Source: Paracoccaceae bacterium (GTDB lineage: Bacteria; Pseudomonadota; Alphaproteobacteria; Rhodobacterales; Rhodobacteraceae). Taken from it: a stretch of 8,492 nucleotides of DNA. Positions 1 to 6,284 of the stretch are shown here, one piece after another. Below the pieces are notes generated by a model. It saw nothing but the letters and a program-made list of their open reading frames with translations. It had not been told where the DNA came from and did no database searches. Both the position numbers and the translations under genes were made by a program. The stretch lies in contig SKWJ01000078.1 of assembly GCA_007128995.1 (NCBI GenBank), positions 1 to 8,492 on the forward strand. Reading direction: 5' to 3'. Each line of letters starts with the position of its first letter. Within the stretch, counting starts at the first letter, position 1.

Positions 1-254
1 CAAGGTAGCAGCTGCCCGCCCTGCGCCATTAGCGCCACACGCCCGGTCAAGGGCAGGCCATCACTGGCGTAAAGCCCCCCCTCCAATCGCTGCGGGCCGG
101 GAAGCCCGGCGATCAGCCGCGCGATTGTGGATTTGCCAATACCCGAAGGGCCAAGCAGGCAGGACCAGCGCCCGGCGGGCATGTCCAGCGACAGATCGCG
201 GATCAGCCGCGCCGTATCCATCCAGAGCGTGCCATGCAGGGCAAGCCCCGTCAT
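1..254 (-). CDS. thiZ: ABC transporter ATP-binding protein, probably for thiamine precursor (partial, 3' end cut off)
   Basis: Only the first 84 codons are in the window; the gene runs off the left edge. I translated it from the ATG at 254, which overlaps the tenA stop by ATGA and has a GAGGGG ribosome-binding sequence just upstream. The peptide shows the start of an ABC ATPase: a Walker A GPSGIGKST at residues 35-43, followed by a probable Q-loop segment (MAQGGQLLPW) at the window edge. The signature motif and Walker B lie outside. Its place directly after thiY and tenA suggests it is the cytoplasmic ATPase (ThiZ) that powers import of the pyrimidine bound by ThiY; a ThiX permease would be expected next. 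The ATPase family is certain. The substrate is inferred from context, because ThiZ resembles nitrate/taurine-type and other importer ATPases. Confidence 0.85.
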   Translation of the reverse strand, partial: MTGLALHGTLWMDTARLIRDLSLDMPAGRWSCLLGPSGIGKSTIARLIAGLPGPQRLEGGLYASDGLPLTGRVALMAQGGQLLP

Positions 255-925
255 GGCCCCTCAAGCCCCATCTGCCAGAAGCCCAGTTCAAGACGGGTTG
301 CCGTGCTGAAACGCGCGGCCAGCCTGCGCGCGCGCGGCAATCCCGCCCAGTCCGGCCCAAGCCGGTGCACCAGTGCGCCATCAATCAACCCACCGACATC
401 ATGGCACAGGGCCTGATAATCATCGCTGGCATATGTCTCGATCCAGTCCGAATACGGCCCGCCACTGCCTGCCAACCGCGCACCGATTTCACCATAGCCC
501 AGTACGCAGGGGGCCAGCGCCGCCATCAGGTCCAGAAAGTCCCCGGAATAGCCCGCTTCCAGCACATAGCGGGTATAGGCAAGGTTCGCGGGTGCTTCCT
601 CTGTTGTTTCCAGCATGGCGGCATCGATCCCTGCGCGCGCGCAGATCTGCACATGCAGCGGCATTTCCACATGTGCAAGCGCCTGCACTGTCGCTGCGGC
701 GGCCTGAATCTCGACCAGCGTTTCGCCTTTCGCTGCGGCCAGCGCCCAGGCGCGCGCGAAATGGATCAGGAAGATGTAATCCTGCCGCAGGTAATGCAGG
801 AACTTCTCGCGCGGCAGATCCCCCCGTCGCAGCCCTTCGACAAAAGGATGATGCGTGTAGGCATCCCAATCCGGGGCCTTGCTGCGCCACAGGGCAAAAG
901 CCCGGCCATAGTCCGGCGCGTTCAT
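251..925 (-). CDS. tenA: TenA family aminopyrimidine aminohydrolase (thiaminase II)
   Basis: A 224-residue, single-domain helical TenA protein of the usual family length. TenA hydrolyses aminopyrimidines from degraded thiamine to HMP in the cytoplasm, feeding ThiD. The residues known from the Bacillus enzyme appear to be present: Asp49 in LRQDY, the nucleophile Cys140 and Tyr144 in APCVLGYGEIG, and Glu213 in LELGFW. The cysteine puts it in the TenA_C group rather than the cysteine-less TenA_E group. The ATG at 925 was chosen because it overlaps the thiY stop (ATGA) and gives a family-like N-terminus. The open frame extends 70 codons further upstream, but only inside thiY. No strong ribosome-binding site is visible, so translational coupling to thiY is likely. 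Its position between thiY and the ATPase gene supports a pyrimidine salvage role. Confidence 0.93.
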   Translation of the reverse strand: MNAPDYGRAFALWRSKAPDWDAYTHHPFVEGLRRGDLPREKFLHYLRQDYIFLIHFARAWALAAAKGETLVEIQAAAATVQALAHVEMPLHVQICARAGIDAAMLETTEEAPANLAYTRYVLEAGYSGDFLDLMAALAPCVLGYGEIGARLAGSGGPYSDWIETYASDDYQALCHDVGGLIDGALVHRLGPDWAGLPRARRLAARFSTATRLELGFWQMGLEGP

Positions 926-1866
926 GGTGTCACCGCGGTTACATCCAGCGCCAGCGCATCGACAGGCAGTCCGCCCTGCGTCACCCCCTGTTGTGCCAGA
1001 AATGCCTCGAAGCGCGCATAGCGGCCTGCATCCAGCGCCGCCGGGCGGGTGGCAAACCGTGGCCATGTATCTGCCCAAGCCATGACATTGAGTTCGCTTT
1101 GCAACTCTGAGGCCGTGCTGGAAAATATCTTCCATGCGTGCTCGGGCTGGTTCAGGATGAAGTTCGTCGCCTTTGCCGTGGCGTCCAGAAACCGGGCAAT
1201 CGCATCGGCATTCATTGTGTCGGGATTGGCCACATAGATCAGTTCATCATAGCTGGGTACGCCCTCGGCTTCGGGGTAGAAACAGCGCCCTTCGGTGCCT
1301 TCAAGCTGAAGCTGGTTCAACTCGAAATTGCGAAAGGCCCCGATCACCCCCTCGACCTGCGCCGACATCAGCGCAGGCGAGATTGACCAGCCGATATTGA
1401 TGCGCTCGACATCATCCGGCGCAAGGCCGTGATGGGCCAGCATCGCCTCGAGCATCACCTCCTGCACTCCGGCAACGGCAAAGCCCACCTTGCTGCTGTG
1501 CAGATCGGCGAAGCTCTGTATCGGCCCGTCTGCCAGCACCGCAAGACAGGTCAGCGGCGTCGCGATCAAGGTTCCGACGCGGCGCAGTGGCAGATCGTCA
1601 TGGCGGCTGAGATGCAATTGTGGCTGATAACTGATTGCCAGATCGACCCGGCCCGCAGCGGCCATGCGCGGTGGCGCATTCGGATCCGAGGGTGTGGCAA
1701 TGTCCACCTCCAGACCGGCCTCAGCGAAATACCCAAGTTCCTGTGCCAGCACGATGGGCGCATGGTTGGGGTTCACAAACCAGTCCAGCATGATGCTGAG
1801 CCGGTCCTGTGCCTGCACAGGCAACGCAAGAATGCCGAGGATGGAGGTCGTGAGAAGATGTTTCAT
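922..1866 (-). CDS. thiY: ThiY-like periplasmic substrate-binding protein for a thiamine pyrimidine precursor (NMT1/THI5 family)
   Basis: A 314-residue secreted binding protein. Residues 1-19 form a signal peptide: Lys2, a hydrophobic stretch, and VQA before the likely cleavage at Gln20. The mature protein opens with LDWFVNPNHAPI (residues 27-38) and a GYF-EAGL segment, which is typical of the NMT1/THI5-like domain. DLAISYQPQL near residue 75 is another family feature. ThiY proteins bind formylaminopyrimidine or HMP and deliver it to the ThiX/ThiZ transporter. The cysteine cluster of the fungal THI5 synthase is not seen, which fits a binder and not an enzyme. The start at 1866 has AAAGGA six bases upstream and lies 11 bases after the thiF stop. 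The stop overlaps the tenA start by ATGA. The exact ligand cannot be read from the sequence. Confidence 0.92.
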   Translation of the reverse strand: MKHLLTTSILGILALPVQAQDRLSIMLDWFVNPNHAPIVLAQELGYFAEAGLEVDIATPSDPNAPPRMAAAGRVDLAISYQPQLHLSRHDDLPLRRVGTLIATPLTCLAVLADGPIQSFADLHSSKVGFAVAGVQEVMLEAMLAHHGLAPDDVERINIGWSISPALMSAQVEGVIGAFRNFELNQLQLEGTEGRCFYPEAEGVPSYDELIYVANPDTMNADAIARFLDATAKATNFILNQPEHAWKIFSSTASELQSELNVMAWADTWPRFATRPAALDAGRYARFEAFLAQQGVTQGGLPVDALALDVTAVTP

Positions 1867-1877
1867 GTCGGATCCTT

Positions 1878-2831
1878 TCAGTCAGTCAAGGCAAGCAGAG
1901 CGATCCTGCCCGGCCATTGGGATTGCAGCGTCTGGCCTGCATTATGTGCCCGCAGGCCAGTGGCGCAGGCCAGCACCACCCGCGCCGCCGCCGGAGGGGC
2001 GAGCCTTGTGATACGCTCGGGGGGGATATGACGGGCGGCCGCGCAAAAGGGCGCGGCCTCGCTGCGCAGATCAATCAGAAGATCATCTGCCCGGATCTGG
2101 CTGCGGGCGATGAACGGCAGGGGTCGATCGGGTTCCGGCGCGGTGCCAAAGCGGAACCCCCCCATATGCCAGCTGCGTGTATCAAGGCTGACAAGCTGGC
2201 CAAGGGCTGAGGGTGTCAGACCCAAAAGCACCGACAGCGCCATCTGTGCCTGCAGCGCACCGATTGCCCCCACAACCGGCCCCATCACGCCTGCGCTGGC
2301 GCATGTCGCGGCGCGCGCAGGCAGATCGGGGAAGATCGCGCGCAAGCTGGGCGCACCAGCACAGCACGCGGCGGCATAGCCAGAGAGTGCCAGCGCAGAG
2401 GCCGTGACAAGGGGCTTGCCCAGTGAAAGGCAGGTATCTGACAGGATCAGGCTGGCCGCGAACGTATCGGCACAGTCACAGACAAGATCGGCAGCCCCCA
2501 CCAGCGCAGGCGCATTGGCAGGGTCCAGCCATTCGCGGCATGCGTCAACACGCACCTCCGGGTTCAGCCCAGCCAGCGCATCGGCTGCGGCTTGCGCCTT
2601 GGGCTGTCCGATCTGGTCCTGACGATAGAGCGGCTGGCGGTGCAGGTTGTGCACCGCGACATGATCGCCATCAACCAGTGTGATCCGCCCAACGCCTGCC
2701 CCGGCCAGATACTGCAGCACCGGCACACCAAGCCCGCCCGCCCCCACCACAAGGACATGCGCGTTGGCCAGATGCGCCTGACCGACAGCACCAATCTCGG
2801 GCAAGATGCTCTGGCGTGCGTATCGGTTCAT
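1878..2831 (-). CDS. thiF: ThiF/MoeB/HesA-type adenylyltransferase with C-terminal rhodanese-like domain
   Basis: A 317-residue E1-like enzyme that would adenylate the Gly-Gly end of ThiS so that it can take up sulfur. The nucleotide loop GAGGLG is at residues 30-35, followed by LVDGD (52-56), NLHRQ (62-66), Lys78 and Asp122. The conserved cysteine is Cys177 in TCASAGVMGP. A short rhodanese-like tail (about residues 245-317) has LLIDLR and a CATGLRA active loop with Cys289. The usual zinc ligands are missing: the normal CxxC before the FP motif reads PSLRA (161-165), and no second CxxC follows. The DN-x-x-x-R motif is also altered to DTFAAS. The ATG at 2831 has GAGGG seven bases upstream and overlaps the thiE stop by ATGA; an in-frame ATG at 2849 lies inside thiE and is less likely. 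MoeB-like use for another carrier is possible, but the context favours ThiS. Confidence 0.9.
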   Translation of the reverse strand: MNRYARQSILPEIGAVGQAHLANAHVLVVGAGGLGVPVLQYLAGAGVGRITLVDGDHVAVHNLHRQPLYRQDQIGQPKAQAAADALAGLNPEVRVDACREWLDPANAPALVGAADLVCDCADTFAASLILSDTCLSLGKPLVTASALALSGYAAACCAGAPSLRAIFPDLPARAATCASAGVMGPVVGAIGALQAQMALSVLLGLTPSALGQLVSLDTRSWHMGGFRFGTAPEPDRPLPFIARSQIRADDLLIDLRSEAAPFCAAARHIPPERITRLAPPAAARVVLACATGLRAHNAGQTLQSQWPGRIALLALTD

Positions 2832-3424
2832 GCGCAGGCCCTCAGCCATTCGGATATCCGCGCCTCGGGGTCGCGGTTCAGAGTGATATCCGTCACGACA
2901 GACACGATATCCGCACCGGCCTCAAAAGCGCCTTGCGCATGCTCGACACGCATTCCGCCGATCGCGCAAAGGGGAATATCGCCCACCAGCCGCTTCCATT
3001 CCGATACACGTTCAAGCCCTTGCTGGTGCCATTTCATCTTCTTCAATATCGTCGGATAGACTGGGCCAAGCGCAACATAGGCGGGGTCCAGCGACAAGGC
3101 ACGGTCCAGCTCGGCATGATCATGAGTGGACAGGCCCAGACGCAGCCCGGCGCGGCGGATCGCGGCAAGATCGGCGCTGTCCAGATCCTCCTGCCCCAGA
3201 TGCAGCCAGTCTGCACCTTCCTCGATCGCAAGTTGCCAGTGATCATTGATCACAAGGATTGCACCATGTGCGCGCGCCATCTCCAGCGCGACGCGGATAT
3301 CCAGCCGCAACGCCTCGGGGTCGCGCTCCTTGATCCGAAGCTGCACCAGTCTGACACCCAGCGGCAGCGCGCGTTCCAGCCAGTCGACCGAGTCGAAAAT
3401 CGGGTAGAACCGGGGCAATGTCAT
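2828..3424 (-). CDS. thiE: Thiamine phosphate synthase
   Basis: A TIM-barrel enzyme of 198 residues that joins HMP-PP to thiazole phosphate to make thiamine phosphate in the cytoplasm. ThiE motifs in order, with residue numbers for this start: VQLRIK (27-32), [21 protein letters not shown] (about 60-80), LSTH (98-101), GPVYPT (120-125), IGGM (155-158) and the final GADIVSVV. The normal TxTK pyrophosphate-contact motif reads TILK. The protein is a little shorter than many ThiE proteins. The ATG at 3424 overlaps the thiG stop (ATGA) and sits seven bases from GGAAAGG. An in-frame ATG at 3430 would sit only one base from that site, so I prefer 3424. TenI is a related fold, but adjacency to thiG and retained substrate residues favour ThiE. 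Confidence 0.92.
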   Translation of the reverse strand: MTLPRFYPIFDSVDWLERALPLGVRLVQLRIKERDPEALRLDIRVALEMARAHGAILVINDHWQLAIEEGADWLHLGQEDLDSADLAAIRRAGLRLGLSTHDHAELDRALSLDPAYVALGPVYPTILKKMKWHQQGLERVSEWKRLVGDIPLCAIGGMRVEHAQGAFEAGADIVSVVTDITLNRDPEARISEWLRACA

Positions 3425-4185
3425 AACCATGCCTTTCCGATGACAGGGGTCGATGGCTGGGCCATGTCGCGGGGGGCCATCGGGTCAGCGGCGCGCGCGA
3501 GGGCGCCGGCCTGAACTGCAAGCGCGAAGGCGCGCGCCATGGCCACCGGATCGCCTGCCTGTGCAACTGCCGTGTTCAGCAACACGGCATCAAACCCCAG
3601 CTCCATAGCTTCAGCGGCATGGCTGGGCAGGCCAAGACCCGCATCAATCACCATCGGAATATCCGGAAAGGCCGCGCGCAGGGTTCTGAGTCCGTAACGG
3701 TTGTTCAACCCAAGACCAGAGCCGATGGGCGCGCCCCAGGGCATCAGCACTTTCGCACCTGCCTGCAACAGACGTGCGGCCAGAACCTGATCCTCAGTGG
3801 TATAGGGAAACACCTCAAACCCGTCAGCCGCAAGTGACTCGGTGGCTTCCAGAAGTCCAAAAGGATCGGGTTGCAGCGTGTCGGCATGGCCGATCACTTC
3901 CAGCTTTATCCAGTTCGTCTCGAACACCTCACGGGCCATCTGTGCAGTGGTGATGGCGGCTTTTGCGCTATAGCAACCAGCCGTGTTGGGGAGGATAGGG
4001 ACACCAAGCCCTTTGATGATCTCCCAGAAGGCCTGCCCCTGCCCGCCTTCCCTGCGCAACGAGACTGTCACAACCGATGCGCCCGCGCCCCGGATCGCAG
4101 CTTCAAGGATTGCTGGGGATGGATATTGCGCCGTGCCCAGCATCAGCGGGCTGTCAAGCGCGACGCCATAGAAGTCCCGCATCAT
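3421..4185 (-). CDS. thiG: Thiazole synthase
   Basis: A 254-residue TIM-barrel enzyme that builds thiazole phosphate from deoxyxylulose 5-phosphate, dehydroglycine and the thiocarboxylate on ThiS. The catalytic lysine that forms an imine with the sugar is Lys94 in WIKLEVIG. Other family blocks are [12 protein letters not shown] (66-77), [35 protein letters not shown] and [12 protein letters not shown]. Length is normal. The gene starts one base after the thiS stop, and a run of seven Gs inside the thiS end acts as the ribosome-binding sequence. There are two adjacent ATG codons (4185 and 4182), and the second has slightly better spacing. The stop overlaps the thiE start. ThiS-ThiG adjacency matches their physical complex. 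Confidence 0.97.
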   Translation of the reverse strand: MMRDFYGVALDSPLMLGTAQYPSPAILEAAIRGAGASVVTVSLRREGGQGQAFWEIIKGLGVPILPNTAGCYSAKAAITTAQMAREVFETNWIKLEVIGHADTLQPDPFGLLEATESLAADGFEVFPYTTEDQVLAARLLQAGAKVLMPWGAPIGSGLGLNNRYGLRTLRAAFPDIPMVIDAGLGLPSHAAEAMELGFDAVLLNTAVAQAGDPVAMARAFALAVQAGALARAADPMAPRDMAQPSTPVIGKAWL

Positions 4186-4186
4186 G

Positions 4187-4384
4187 CTACCCCCCCTGCA
4201 TGGGGGCCAGCACTTCCAGCCGGTCCCCCTCTTTCAGCAGGGTTTCCCTGCGAACGCCCTTGGGAACGAAAGCGCCATTCAGCGCCGTGGCGACGCGTGC
4301 ATCAGACCAGCCAAGTTCGGCCAGCGCGGCGTGGAGCGTCGGCCCCGTCACCTCGCGCTCGGAGCCATTCACCTCAATCCTCAT
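4187..4384 (-). CDS. thiS: Sulfur carrier protein ThiS
   Basis: A 65-residue ubiquitin-like sulfur carrier. It opens with the beta-strand MRIEVNG and ends in the diagnostic Gly-Gly (PMQGG), which ThiF adenylates and which is then converted to a thiocarboxylate donating sulfur to ThiG. Residues [12 protein letters not shown] correspond to the conserved central part of ThiS (usually VAVAVNxxxVP). Length is typical. The start overlaps the end of thiO by 11 bases, with AAAGGGGGA about eight bases upstream. It is followed after one base by thiG. MoaD is similar in fold, but its position between thiO and thiG makes ThiS the clear choice. Confidence 0.96.
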   Translation of the reverse strand: MRIEVNGSEREVTGPTLHAALAELGWSDARVATALNGAFVPKGVRRETLLKEGDRLEVLAPMQGG

Positions 4385-5339
4385 GTACGAGATCCCCCTT
4401 TATGCCGTGGGTCAGAAAGTCAGTGGCCTGTGCGGCCAGCGCGGGTGCCATCAGATAGCCGTGGCGGAACAATCCGTTCAGATGCAGCACGCGGCCCCGG
4501 ATGGTGACGCGCGGGACATTGTTGGCATAGGCCGGGCGCAGATCGGCGCCTGACTCCAGGATCTCGGCCTCGGCGAAGCGCGGGTCCAGCGCATAGGCCG
4601 CGCTGAGAAGTTCCAGCATCGCGCGGGCTGAAATGCGGCCCCGGTCGGCGCTTTCCAGTTGCGTGGCACCCAGCATGAACACCCCGTCTGCGCGCGGCAC
4701 GACATAGAGTGGATGACGCGGATGCAGCAGGCGCACAGGTCGCGACAGGCGGATATCCGGCGCGCGCAACACCACCATCTCACCGCGCACAGCGCGCAGG
4801 CCCGACAGGCCTGCGGCCATGCCCCGCGCATCGATCACCGGGCCAGTGAACATGTCGGGGCGGCCCTCGGTACGGTCAATGCTCACGCCTTGTGCGTCCA
4901 GAGCAGCGACCAGATCCGCCAAGGCGCGGCGCGGGTCCAGATGGGCCTCATCACGGAAGAACAGCGCGTCGCGATGGGCGCTCAGCTCTGGTTCCAGCGG
5001 GGAGAGATCGGACAGGCGGCAATGCCCGGTGGTGCGCCTTGCGAAACGGTCGAGCTCGGCCCGGTCGCGCTGCAACGCAACAACCAGCGAGCCGCGATGC
5101 GCAACCTGCGTGACGCTGCCCCAGAACCCTGCCGCACGCTGTCCGTGGTCAATGATCGCAGGCTCGGCAGTTGCGCCTTCGCAGAACGGGGCCAGCATGC
5201 CACCGGCCCACCATGAACAGCCATGCAGCCCGGGCCCGCCATGGCGGTCAATCAGATGCGGGGTGACGCCTGCGCGCGCCAATGTCAGCGCAGCGCACAG
5301 GCCAGCAACCCCCGCACCGATGATGGTGACATCAGCCAT
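4374..5339 (-). CDS. thiO: Glycine oxidase ThiO (FAD-dependent)
   Basis: A 321-residue FAD amine oxidase of the D-amino-acid oxidase fold. It oxidises glycine to the imine (dehydroglycine) used by ThiG, as in aerobic bacteria that lack ThiH. The dinucleotide-binding GAGVAG is at residues 8-13, with the ribose-binding acid Asp31 at the end of the second strand. GGMLAPF (46-52), the substrate-arginine motif LRPAY (Arg268) and GLFRHGYLMAPALA (289-302) follow the DAO pattern. It is shorter than the roughly 369-residue Bacillus enzyme. The start at 5339 gives MADVTIIGAG directly at the FAD motif and overlaps the thiD stop by 8 bases. The frame stays open 89 codons further upstream, but only within thiD. 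Other DAO-family oxidases look alike; the neighbours decide the call. Confidence 0.93.
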   Translation of the reverse strand: MADVTIIGAGVAGLCAALTLARAGVTPHLIDRHGGPGLHGCSWWAGGMLAPFCEGATAEPAIIDHGQRAAGFWGSVTQVAHRGSLVVALQRDRAELDRFARRTTGHCRLSDLSPLEPELSAHRDALFFRDEAHLDPRRALADLVAALDAQGVSIDRTEGRPDMFTGPVIDARGMAAGLSGLRAVRGEMVVLRAPDIRLSRPVRLLHPRHPLYVVPRADGVFMLGATQLESADRGRISARAMLELLSAAYALDPRFAEAEILESGADLRPAYANNVPRVTIRGRVLHLNGLFRHGYLMAPALAAQATDFLTHGIKGDLVHED

Positions 5340-6135
5340 GCGCCCAGACCCGGTGGAAATGATGCACTGGTCCATGGCCGGTTCCGACCTGCAGCGTATC
5401 GGCAGCAGCGATCGCGCCTTGCAGATAGTGATGCGCGCGGGTGACCGCGCCGTCCAGCGCCATGCCCTGCGCCAACCCCGCAGCAATGGCAGCCGAGAGC
5501 GTGCAACCTGTGCCATGCGTGTTCCGCGTTGCGATGCGCGGCGCGACAAGGCGGATGATGCCGCTTTTTGTGACCAGCAGATCAACACATTCCGCCCCGG
5601 CCGCATGTCCGCCCTTCATCATCACCGCCTGCGCCCCCATCGCGCGCAGGTCTTGGGCCTGCCGGATCATCGCATCCTCATCGCGCGCCATGTCGCAGCC
5701 CAGCAGATCTGCGGCTTCGGGCAGGTTCGGGGTCAGCAGGGTGGCGCGCGGCAAAAGCTGGCTGCGCAGCGCCGCAAGCGCCTGTGCAGGCAACAGCCTG
5801 TCACCGGATTTCGCAACCATGACCGGGTCAAGCACCACTGGCACTGCCCGACCCGCAAGGCCTTGTGCCACAGTGTCAATCGCCTCGGGTCCGCCCAGCA
5901 TTCCAAGCTTGACCACCCTGATATCCAGATCCTCAAACACCGCATCAATCTGGGCGGCTATCATCGCCGGGCTGGCAGGGTCGATGCGGGTGACAGTCCG
6001 GGTATTCTGCGCCGTCACTGCCGTGATGACACTGGCGCCATACACCCCAAGCGCCGAGAAGGTTTTCAAATCTGCCTGAATACCCGCGCCGCCACCGGAA
6101 TCAGACCCGGCAATCGTCAGAGCTATGGGAACCAC
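5332..6135 (-). CDS. thiD: Hydroxymethylpyrimidine / phosphomethylpyrimidine kinase
   Basis: A 267-residue ribokinase-fold enzyme that phosphorylates HMP to HMP-P and then HMP-PP, the pyrimidine substrate of ThiE. Family motifs: AGSDSGGGAGIQADLKTF (residues 9-26), TAQNT (41-45), LDPVMVAKSGDRLL (102-115), LTPNLPEA (134-141), and the anion-hole/catalytic motif HGTGC at 207-211. It starts with GTG at 6135, because AAGGAGG lies six bases upstream and the protein begins at once with the beta-strand of the fold. An ATG at 6139 is in another frame. It is the first gene behind the TPP riboswitch, and its stop overlaps thiO by 8 bases. It also provides the kinase step for salvaged HMP from TenA. Confidence 0.97.
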   Translation of the reverse strand: MVPIALTIAGSDSGGGAGIQADLKTFSALGVYGASVITAVTAQNTRTVTRIDPASPAMIAAQIDAVFEDLDIRVVKLGMLGGPEAIDTVAQGLAGRAVPVVLDPVMVAKSGDRLLPAQALAALRSQLLPRATLLTPNLPEAADLLGCDMARDEDAMIRQAQDLRAMGAQAVMMKGGHAAGAECVDLLVTKSGIIRLVAPRIATRNTHGTGCTLSAAIAAGLAQGMALDGAVTRAHHYLQGAIAAADTLQVGTGHGPVHHFHRVWAHG

Positions 6136-6141
6136 TCATCG

Positions 6142-6148
6142 CCTCCTT
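6142..6148 (-). promoter_or_regulatory. Shine-Dalgarno sequence of thiD
   Basis: On the minus strand this reads AAGGAGG, a near-perfect ribosome-binding sequence, six bases before the GTG at 6135. It fixes the thiD start at a GTG codon. It also forms part of the 3' arm of a hairpin, so its exposure is probably what the riboswitch controls. Confidence 0.85.
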
Positions 6149-6170
6149 GCAGTAGCACCAACGCAAGAAG
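6143..6170 (-). promoter_or_regulatory. Shine-Dalgarno sequestering hairpin (riboswitch expression platform)
   Basis: In the RNA, CUUCUUGC (6170-6163) can pair with GCAAGGAG (6150-6143) over eight consecutive pairs with one G-U, closing a 12-base loop. The 3' arm covers most of the thiD Shine-Dalgarno sequence. Such a helix between a TPP aptamer and the first gene is the expected form of a translational OFF switch. The pairing is visible in the sequence; its ligand dependence is inferred. Confidence 0.6.
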
Positions 6171-6179
6171 ACGGAAAAC

Positions 6180-6194
6180 ATGCGATAATCGCAT
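6180..6194 (-). promoter_or_regulatory. Small perfect hairpin between aptamer and sequestering helix
   Basis: The minus strand reads ATGCGA-TTA-TCGCAT, a six-bp stem with a three-base loop, followed by GTTTTCC. It could be a structural spacer stacking under the aptamer, or a weak intrinsic terminator acting with the riboswitch. The T tract is only four bases and the stem is short, so termination is doubtful. Confidence 0.3.
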
Positions 6195-6200
6195 CTGGTC

Positions 6201-6284
6201 ACCGTTCCCTACGCCGGTATGATCCGGATCAGGTTCGATGGGTTGGCTTGCGCCTCTCAGCCCCTCAAGGGGCACCCCAACGGT
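6201..6284 (-). promoter_or_regulatory. TPP riboswitch (THI-box) aptamer
   Basis: Read on the minus strand, the segment contains the conserved THI-box elements in the right order: GGGGTGCCCC with a five-bp P3 hairpin, CTGAGA (6260-6255), ACCTGATC (6234-6227) and CCGGCGTAGGGAA (6217-6205). P1 closes with ACCGTT (6284-6279) against AACGGT (6206-6201). An extra small hairpin GGC-GCAA-GCC (6254-6245) with a GNRA-type loop corresponds to an optional P3a arm. The aptamer binds thiamine pyrophosphate and ends 65 bases before the thiD start, so it should repress the whole thi operon when TPP is plentiful. Confidence 0.97.

Noticed and set aside
125..1021. Plus-strand open frame of 298 codons opposite the ATPase, tenA and the end of thiY
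   Set aside because: It lies entirely antisense to three well-supported genes. The translation is Arg/Gln/Cys-rich and domain-free, with no operon logic.
926..1135. 70-codon N-terminal extension of the tenA frame
   Set aside because: It lies inside thiY and would give an atypically long TenA. The ATG at 925 with the ATGA overlap is clearly better.
5340..5606. 89-codon N-terminal extension of the thiO frame
   Set aside because: It lies wholly inside thiD and has no family similarity. The FAD-binding strand begins right after the Met at 5339, which has the usual overlapping arrangement.
4819..6222. Long plus-strand open frame of 467 codons opposite thiO and thiD
   Set aside because: Its product is rich in Arg, Ser and Pro with no recognisable motif, and it runs across the thiD start, the SD hairpin and the end of the riboswitch. 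It is an antisense shadow of high-GC coding sequence.
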